64,000 bases of DNA from Proteles cristata cristata. Taxonomy: Eukaryota > Chordata > Mammalia > Carnivora > Hyaenidae. The stretch spans positions 42,610 to 106,609 of the forward strand of contig JAESUZ010002390.1 of NCBI GenBank assembly GCA_017311185.1, given 5' to 3'. Position 1 is the stretch's first letter; every line of letters starts with the position of its first letter. A program made the position numbers and the translations under genes. Positions 56,677-64,000 of this stretch are shown here, piece by piece. The notes beneath the pieces are model-generated. The model made no database searches, had not been told where the DNA came from, and saw nothing but the letters and a program-made list of their open reading frames with translations.

Positions 56677-56892
56677 GGGGCACCTGGGTGTCTCAGTTGG
56701 TTAAGCATCTACTTCGGCTCAGGTCATGATCTCACGGTTCATGGGTTCGAGCCCCACATCAGGCTCTGTGCTGACAGCTCAGAGCCTGGAACTTGCTTTG
56801 GATTCTGTGTCTCCCTCTCTCTCTGGCCTTCCCCTGCTCACACACTCTCTCTCCCTGTCTCTCAGAGATAAATAAAAAACAATAAAAATTTA
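56677..56892 (+). mobile_element. CAN SINE
   Basis: Head GGGGCACCTGGGTGTCTCAG, GGGTTCGAGCCCC. Flanks AAATATCAATTTTG and AATATATATTGATTTTG are a diverged duplication. Confidence 0.95.
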
Positions 56893-57057
56893 AAATATAT
56901 ATTGATTTTGACATATTAACCATGGATGAGAGAATCTCAATGAAAGTCTAGGAGTTCAGTAAAGAGGTTTCAGAAAACTGTTAAAGAAAAAAAAAATCAG
57001 AAGTTGGACACTCAATTCATCCCTTCACCAGGTGGATGATAAAGAATACTGAAGATT

Positions 57058-57113
57058 CCAATTCACAAATCAATCAATGTGATACGTCACATTAACAAGA
57101 GGAAGGACAGAGT
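57058..57113 (+). mobile_element. Small L1 ORF2 scrap before the L1 5' UTR
   Basis: ATTCACAAATCAATCAATGT and GTCACATTAACAAGAGGAAG align with the ORF2 stretch found at 61,490-61,545 in the downstream L1. It runs directly into the L1 5' UTR start (AAGATGGCAAAGTAGTAGGG). Confidence 0.7.
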
Positions 57114-58630
57114 AAAGATGGCAAAGTAGTAGGGAATCTTATGCTGACCTCGAACCTGGAACACAGCTAGATAAATATCAAATAATTCTGAACAAGGAAG
57201 AAATCAATCTAAGAACTGACAGTACAAACTGCACAACTAGAGGGAGAGAAGAGGACACATCATAGAAGGTAGGAGGCTTGGAGATATGATTTAGGGGAGA
57301 AAATGATCGCAGGTGCTGTGAAGGGGAAGGAGCCCTGATCATGGAGAAAGGCGAGGGTGAGAGAAACCAGGACAGAGCGCAACACAGAGAGGATGGCATA
57401 AGGAAAATATTCCCCCAAAGTCATTGACTGGGAAAATAAGACGGGCTGATTATTGTGAGGTTTTACAACCAGCAGAGTGCAAAGATTACAGTTTTAGAAG
57501 TCTGTTCTCCGGATAGTGTTGAGCCCAGGTGGGTGCTGCAGTACTCCTGTGGAAGGAAGAAGGCAGAGGCCTGGGAGCAGATGGCACAATATGAGGAGTC
57601 CCTGGGGCACAATGGTAAAGATAGTTCCCTCTTCTTGTAGTACATCTGGGAGAGATGGCATCTGCTACTGAGAGTTGGCTAGCGCCATTGCAGTCCCGTA
57701 CCCCTCAAGCATAGGGCAGAGACACCTGCCCAGGGAGGCTAACCTGGACTCAGGTCTTTTTCTGTGCTTTACTCTCAACTTCAAGCTCCTGTGCATTTGT
57801 GGGACTGCCCTGGGACAAACCAGGACCAGCCATAGTGTGGCAAGACCCTTCCCCAGAGGACCAGCATGGGTTCACGCTGTACCTGATCCCTAAATTTGGA
57901 GTTTAGAAATCCAGCTGGCATGCCTGACATAGACTACAGGAACATTGCTCTGCCAGGTGGCAGATGGCCCAGACACTGTTAAGGTGAAGGTAAGGATCTG
58001 AGCGGACACATGAGGAGACATTGTTTTCTCTTCTGAGAGAGCTTCCCAGATAGCTGCAGGTGTGAACTCCCTCTCCAGAGAGGAGGGAGAGGGCTCACAC
58101 CATTTTCTCCACTACCCATCAGCACGTAATGAATTCAGTGAAAACCACAACACCAACAGTGGAGGCAAGAACCACTTAGACCAAGGCCCCCCTACCCAGC
58201 CACCCAATGCACTCTGAAGGTGCTTTATTACTAAGGCATATGGGTTAGAGAACCAGAGTAGTGTGCCCCTCCCCCAAAAGAACAGTACAAGTCCCATGCA
58301 CCCACCTCCTCTAATGAGCATAGAGTCCTGCAAAGCTTCAGCATTAGTGGAAATGGCATTTGGCATCTTTTAACAAGCAGACAAGAGCACACCTAGTTAA
58401 AATTCACTACTCTTGACCAAGTCCAAACACTACCCACTGCAGGTAGTGAGAAATTCTGCAGAGGACTGACCTGAGAGAAAAAGCAGTCAAAGCATAGCAG
58501 CAGAGAGCATAAAGCATACATGAGGAACACTTTCTGAAGTGCCAGGCCCTGGACAGTAGATGACTTTTCTCTTCTCTCAGGAGCAGAAACATAACAGGCT
58601 TTCTTAACACATAGAAGACAGAGACCTAGA
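57114..58630 (+). promoter_or_regulatory. L1 5' UTR
   Basis: Higher in G+C than the surroundings, without coding capacity, and placed before the ORF1 remnant. In active L1s this region carries the internal Pol II promoter. Open frames of 60-87 codons within it on both strands are not genes. Confidence 0.75.
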
Positions 58631-59504
58631 CAAAATGCCAAGATAGGGAAATTCATCCTGAAAGAAAGAACAAGAAAAGGTCACAGCCAGAGATCTAATA
58701 GAAACAGATATAAGTAATATGTATGATCCAGAATTTAAAGCAACAATCATAAGGATACTAGCAGGGCTCAAGAAAAACATAGAAGACACCAGGGAGTCCC
58801 TTATTATAGAGATAAAAAGACCTAAAAACTAGTCAGGCCAAAATTTGAAAAAAATCCTATAACTGACATGTGAAATTGAATGCATGCCATGATCATAAGG
58901 ATAGAAGAAGCAGAGAAACAAATAAGTGATATATAAGTTAAAATTGTGGAAAATAGTGAAGCTGAAAAAAGGAAAAAATTTATTAGATCAGAAATGTAGA
59001 CTTAGGGAACTCAGTGTCTCCATAAAGTATAATAACATTCCTATCACAGGGGTCCCAGAAGAAAGAGAAAAGGGAGTAGGTTTACGTGAGCAAATTATAG
59101 ATGAAAATTTCCCTAATCTGGGAAAGGAAATAGACATTTGAATCCAGGATGCATGGACAACTCCCATCAAAATCAACAGACCAACACCAGGATATATTGT
59201 AGAAAAATTTGCAAAACATGGGGATAAGGAAAAAAATCCTAAAAGCAGAAAGGTAGAAGAAGTCCTAAATTGTAAGAGAAGACAAGGTTCACAGTTAATC
59301 TCTTCAGTGAAAGAGGCCAGAAGGTAGTGGCATAATATATTCAATGTGCTGAATGGCAAAAATATGCAGCTAAGAATACTTTATCCAGCAAGGCTGTCAT
59401 TCAGAATAGAAGGTGAGATAAAGACTTTCTTAGACAAACAAAAACTAATGGAGTTCATGACCACTAAGCCATCCCTGCAAGGAATATTAAAAGGGACACT
59501 TTGA
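58630..59504 (+). pseudogene. L1 ORF1 remnant (RNA-binding protein)
   Basis: ORF1p is the trimeric RNA chaperone of the L1 particle. Recognisable parts: a coiled-coil region ('gaagaagcagagaaacaaataagtg', near 58,900), NIPITGVPEEREKG in the RRM (59,030-59,075), ENFPNLGKEIDI (59,105-59,140) and the C-terminal domain ILYPARLSFRIEGEIKTF (59,375-59,430), ending at TGA 59,502-59,504. Several frameshifts and in-frame stops break it. Only a 71-codon piece (58,926-59,141) stays open. Confidence 0.88.
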
Positions 59505-60332
59505 ACAAGAAAAAAGACCAATAGTGTCAAAAACTAGAAAGAAACAGAAAATTTCCAGAAACAGTGACTTAACAGGTAATATTAATGGCACTAAACATAT
59601 CTATCAATAATCACTATGAATGTAAATAGATTAAATGCTCCAATAAAAAGACAGAGAGTATCAGGATGGATTAAAAAAAAAAATACCGTCCATATGCTGC
59701 CTACAAGAGACTCATTTTAGACCTACAGACACCTGTAGATTGTACTTGAGGGGATGGAGAACAATTTGTCATGCTAACAGAAATCAAAAGAAAGCCAGAG
59801 TAGCCTTATGTATAATAGAAAAACTAGATTTTAAACCAAAGACTCTAACAAGAGATGAAGAAGGGCACTGTATCATAATAAAGGAAACTTTATTGTAAAT
59901 ATATTAAATATTTATGCCTCTAACTTGAAAACACCCAGATATATAAAACAATTAATAACAAAGATAAAAATTCATTGATAATAACACAATAATAATAAGG
60001 TACTTTAATACCTCATGACAGCAATGGACAGATCATCTAAGCAATCAACAAGGAAACAATGGCTTTGAATGACACACTGGACCAGATGGACTTAACAAAT
60101 ATATTCAGAACATTTCATCCTAAAGCAGCTGAATACACATTCTTTTCGAATACACATGGTATGCTCTCCAGAATAAATCACGTACTGGGTCACAAAACAG
60201 GTCTCAACCAGTACAAAAATATTGAGATCATACCATGCATATTTTCAGACCACAATGCTATTAAACTTGAAGAACCGCAAGAAAAAATGTAGAAAGATCA
60301 CAAATTCATGGAGGTTAAAGAACTTCCTACTA

Positions 60333-60498
60333 GGGGCACCTGAGTGGCTCAGTTGGTTGAGCATCCAGCTTTGGCTCAGGTCATGATCTCACAGTTCGTG
60401 GGTTTGAGCTCCACGTCGGGCTCTGTGCTGACAGCTCAGAGCCTGGAGCTTGTCTTCGGGTTCTGTGTCTCCCTCTCTCTCTGACCCTCCCCTACTCA

Positions 60499-60535
<37 letters not shown>

Positions 60536-60569
60536 AGAAATAAATAAAAACATTTAAAAAATTGAAAAA
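60333..60569 (+). mobile_element. Young CAN SINE inside L1 ORF2
   Basis: Head GGGGCACCTGAGTGGCTCAG. Perfect 16-bp duplication AAAGAACTTCCTACTA at 60,317-60,332 and 60,570-60,585. A long CT run (60,499-60,530) lies in the CT-rich part. Confidence 0.98.
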
Positions 60570-62502
60570 AAAGAACTTCCTACTAAAGAATGAATATGTC
60601 AACCAGGACATTAAAGAAGAAATAAAAATACATGGAAGCAAATGCAAATGAAAACACAACAGTCCAAAACGTTAGAGATGCAACAAAAGTGGTCCTAATG
60701 TATATAGCAATACAGGTCTACCTCAAGAAGCAAGAAAAATCTCAAATACATAACCTAACCTTACACCCAAAGAAGATAGAAAAAGAACAAATGTAGCCTA
60801 AAGCCAGGAGAAGGGAAATAATAAAGATTAGAGCAGAAATAAATGATATAGAAACGACAACAACAACAAAAACAGAACAGATCAATGAAACTAGGAGCTA
60901 GTTCTTTGAGAGAATTAACACACTGATAAATCCCTACCTGGATTTAGACCGCAATAAATAAAATAACAAATGAGAGAGAACAGATCACGAACAACATCAC
61001 AGAAATACAAAAAATTTTAAAAGAATATAATGAAAAATTATGTGCCAACAAATTGGGAAATGTGGAAGAAATGGATAAATTCCTAGAAACATATAAACTA
61101 TCAAAACTGAAAAAAGAAGATACACAAAATTTTATCAGACTGATAACCAGCAAGAAATTAAATCAGTAATCAAAAATATCCCAACAAACAAATGTCCAGG
61201 ACCAGATGGCTTCCCAGGGAAATTCTACCAAATATTTAAAAAAGAGTTAATACCTAATCTCAAGCTGTTCCAAAAAAATAGAAATGGAAGGAAAATTTTC
61301 AAAGTCATTCTATGAGGACAGCATTACCTTGACTCCAAGATCAGACAAATACCTCACTATAAAGGAGAATTACATGCCATATCCCTGATAAACATGGATG
61401 CAAAAACTGATACTAGCAGATTGAATCTAAAAGTACATCATTCATGATGATCAAGTGGGATTTATTCCTGGGCTGCAAGGGCAGTTTGATATTCACAAAC
61501 CAATTGGTATGATTTACCACAATAAGAAAAGAAAGGATAAGAACCATATGATTCTCTCAATAGATGCAGAAAATGTATTTGATAAAATATACCACCCAGT
61601 TTTGATAAAAATCCTCAACAAAGTAGGAATAGAAAAAACATACCTCAACACTGTAAAGGTCGTATATGAAAGACACGTAGCTAATATCAATCTCAGTGGG
61701 GGAAAACTAGAGTTTCCCTCCAAAGGTCAAGAACAAGACAGGAATGTCCACTCTCACTACTGTTATTTAACATAGTATTGGAAATCCTAGCCTTAGCAAT
61801 CAGACAACAAAACGTACAAGAAAGCATCCAAATCAGTAAGGAAGAAGTCAAATTTTCACTATTTCAGATTACATGATATTCTATACAGAAAACCTGAACT
61901 ATTCCACCAAGAAACTGTTAAAACTGATAGGCAAATTCAGTAAAGTCACAGGATACAAAATCAACATACAGATATTTGTTTCATTTCTATACACCAATAA
62001 TGTAGCAGCAGAAAAAGAAATTAAACAATTGATCTCATTTAAAATTGCACCAAAACCCATAAGATACCTAGGAATAAACCTAAGCAAAGAGGTAAAAGAT
62101 ATGTACGCTGAAAACTATAGAACACTGATGAAAGAAACTGAAGAAGAGGAAAAGAAATGGAAAAAATTCCAAGCTCATGGATTGGAAGAACAAATATTGT
62201 TAAACTGCCTACACTTCCCAAAGCAGACTACAAACTTAATGCAATCCCTATCAAAATACAACCAGTGTTTTTCACAGAATGAGAAAAAACAATCCTAATA
62301 TTTATATGGAACCACAAAAAACCTTGAACAGCCAAAGCAATCTTGAAAAAGAAAAGCAAAACGGCAAACATCACAATTCTAGACTTAAGCTATTTTACAT
62401 CAGGACATATTACATTATTTACATTACATATTGAATTAGGACAGTATGGTACTGGCACAAAAACAGACACATAGATCAATGGAACAGAATAGAAACTACA
62501 CA

Positions 62503-62720
62503 GGTGTGCCTGGGTGGTTTAGTGGTTTGGTGTCTGACTTTGGCTAAGGTCATGATCTCACCATTCATGGGTTCAACCCCCATGTCGGGCTCTGTGCTGA
62601 CAGCTCAGAATCTAGAGCCTGCTTCAAATTCTGTGTTTCTCTGTCTCTCTCTGCCCCTTCCCCACTCATACTCTTTCTCTCGGTCTCTCAAAAATAAACA
62701 TTACAAAATTAAAAAAAAAA
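62503..62720 (+). mobile_element. CAN SINE inside L1 ORF2
   Basis: Head GGTGTGCCTGGGTGGTTTAG, 'gggttcaacccccatgtcggg'. Flanks AGAAACTACACAG and AGAGAGAGCGCAG are a loose duplication; L1 text (CAGAAATGAACCCAC) resumes after it. Confidence 0.94.
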
Positions 62721-63669
62721 AGAGAGAGAGCGCAGAAATGAACCCACAAGTATATGATCAACTAATCTTCAACAAAGCAGGAAAGAATATCCAATGGCAA
62801 AAAGACAGTGTCTTCAACAAACAGTGCTGGGGAAACTAGACAGCAGCATGGAGAAGAATGAAACTGGACCACTTTCTTATACCATACACAAAAGTGCATT
62901 CAAAATGGATGAAAGACCTAAATGTGACTCAGAAAACCATCGAAATCCTAGAGGAGAATGCAGGTAGAAATCTCTTTGACCTTGGTCATAGCAACTTCTT
63001 ACTAGACACATCATCAGAGGCAAGAGAAACAAAAGCAAAAATGAACTATTGGGTTTTCGTCAAGATAAAAGGCTTTTGCACAGTGAAGGAAATAATCAAC
63101 AAAACTATAATAACTATAATGGGGGAAGAAATTTGTAAATGGCATATTGGATAAAGGGTTAGTTTCCAAAATTTATAAAGAATTTACCAAACTTAACACC
63201 AAAACACAAATAACCCAGTGAAGAAATGGGTAGAAGACATGAATACTTTTCCAAAGAAAACATCCAGATGGCTAACAGACACATGAAAATATAGTCAACA
63301 TCACTCATCATCAAGTAAATACAAATCAAAACCATGATGAGATACCACCTCACACCTGTCAGAATGGCTAAAATTAACAAACAGCAGGTATTGGTGAGGA
63401 TGTGGAGAGAATGAATACGAATGCCCTATTGGTGGGAATGCAAACTAATGCACCCACTGTGGAGAACACTATGGAGGTTCCTCAAAATGTTAAAAATGGA
63501 ACTAACCTACGATCCAGTAATTGCATTACTATTTACTTAAATAATACAAAAGCACTAATTTGATAGGATATATGTACCCCTATGTTTATTGCAGGATTAC
63601 TTGCAATAGCCAAATTATGGAAGCAGCCCAAGTGTCCACTGATAGACAAATGGATAAAGATGTGGTGTA

Positions 63670-63907
63670 GGGGCACCTGGGTGGCTCAGTTGGTTAAGCG
63701 TCTGACTTCAACTCAGGTCATGATCTCATGGTTCGTGGGTTTGAGCCCCGCATTGGGCTCTGTGCTGACAGCTAGCGCAGAGCCCAGAGCCTGTCTTCAG
63801 ATTCTGTATCTCCCTCTCTCTCTGACCCTCCCCTGCTTATGCTACCTCTCTCTCTCTCTCTCTCAGAAATAAATAAAACATTAAAAATTTTTTAATTAAA
63901 AAAACCC
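63670..63907 (+). mobile_element. CAN SINE near the L1 3' end
   Basis: Head GGGGCACCTGGGTGGCTCAG, tail AAATAAATAAAACATT. Perfect 10-bp duplication ATGTGGTGTA at 63,660-63,669 and 63,908-63,917. Confidence 0.97.
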
Positions 63908-64000
63908 ATGTGGTGTATATATCCAATGGAATATTATTCAGCCGTTAAAGAGTGCAATCTTGCCATTTGCAACAACATGGATGGTGTGCGAGAGTATAAC

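Larger units (their letters stand above)
59585..63960 (+). pseudogene. L1 ORF2 remnant (endonuclease and reverse transcriptase)
   Basis: Endonuclease parts are visible: DQMDLTNIFRTFHPKAAEYT and IFSDHNAIKLE (60,080-60,270), the latter holding the catalytic SDH. Reverse transcriptase text includes KDKNHMILSIDAENVFDKI (61,530-61,590), with the SIDAEKAFD block partly kept. At 61,861-61,874 the FADD active site has lost one base and one aspartate codon (GAC to TAC). The C-terminal part continues to 63,650 and resumes after the last SINE. Not functional. Confidence 0.9.
57114..64000 (+). mobile_element. Nearly full-length carnivore L1, inactive, running off the window
   Basis: In order: 5' UTR starting near AAGATGGCAAAGTAGTAGGG, ORF1 remnant, ORF2 remnant and the last ORF2 codons ('atccaatggaatattattcagcc') at the right edge. 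About 6.9 kb in view, including three SINEs of about 0.7 kb. A 5'-complete L1 is rarer than the truncated copies elsewhere here. Both frames are broken by many stops and indels, so it is dead. Confidence 0.92.

Noticed and set aside
61455..62298. Two adjacent long open frames suggesting an active L1
   Set aside because: They are separate pieces of a broken ORF2 with a destroyed FADD site between them.
1..64000. CRISPR arrays, operons, bacterial or phage genes
   Set aside because: None. The repeat content is mammalian throughout. Regularly spaced repeats are SINE copies or microsatellites.

Overview
This window is mammalian, from a carnivore and almost certainly a cat (Felidae). The main evidence is 29 copies of a tRNA-Lys-derived CAN SINE of the feline type. 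These have a head resembling GGGGCGCCTGGGTGGCTCAG, a B-box resembling GGGTTCGAGCCCC, a CT-rich stretch and an AAATAAATAAA tail. L1 3' ends of the carnivore type (GGGCACTTGTGATGAGCACTGGGTGTTGTATG-like, described here only in part) agree. The DNA is AT-rich, has no CpG island, and shows no convincing exon, RNA gene or intact open reading frame. Every open frame above about 60 codons is either repeat-derived or what chance would give. It is best read as an intergenic or deep intronic stretch.

Layout. 0-10 kb: unique AT-rich DNA with a TA-rich microsatellite, MIR and L2 relics, a MaLR LTR, a MER5-type hAT relic, an L1 3' end and seven SINEs, two of them head to tail. 10.2-13.9 kb: an old L1 (plus strand) with two SINEs inside. 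14.1-15.1 kb: an MLT1-type LTR (minus) split by a SINE, then a young SINE. 15-20.9 kb: mostly unique DNA with L2 and MIR pieces and a candidate conserved element near 20.2-20.7 kb. 20.9-22.8 kb: a 5'-truncated L1 (minus) with its own target-site duplication. 22.8-26.0 kb: a complete Tigger1-type DNA transposon with TA duplication and both inverted ends, carrying three later insertions, including a solo class II retroviral LTR with a 6-bp target duplication. 26-37 kb: mainly unique DNA with short L1 ends, L2, MIR, MER5, a CA/CG tract that could form Z-DNA, and a possible degraded ERVL-like element. 37.9-39.9 kb: another old L1. 40-57 kb: unique DNA with scattered SINEs, two L2 stretches and several candidate regulatory spots. 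57.1-64.0 kb: a nearly full-length but dead L1 (5' UTR, ORF1, ORF2) with three SINEs inside, running off the right edge.

No gene network can be described. The history is one of layered retrotransposition: old L2, MIR, MaLR and hAT copies, then Tigger and L1, then an ERV, then felid SINEs. Many SINEs have clear target duplications, including some perfect ones of 14-17 bp. I found no new biological system. The most useful leads are the datable nested Tigger/LTR/SINE block, four or five unique segments with regulatory-looking motif clusters, and a strictly alternating purine-pyrimidine tract of 79 bp. Family names rest on recall of repeat consensus sequences, not on a database search.
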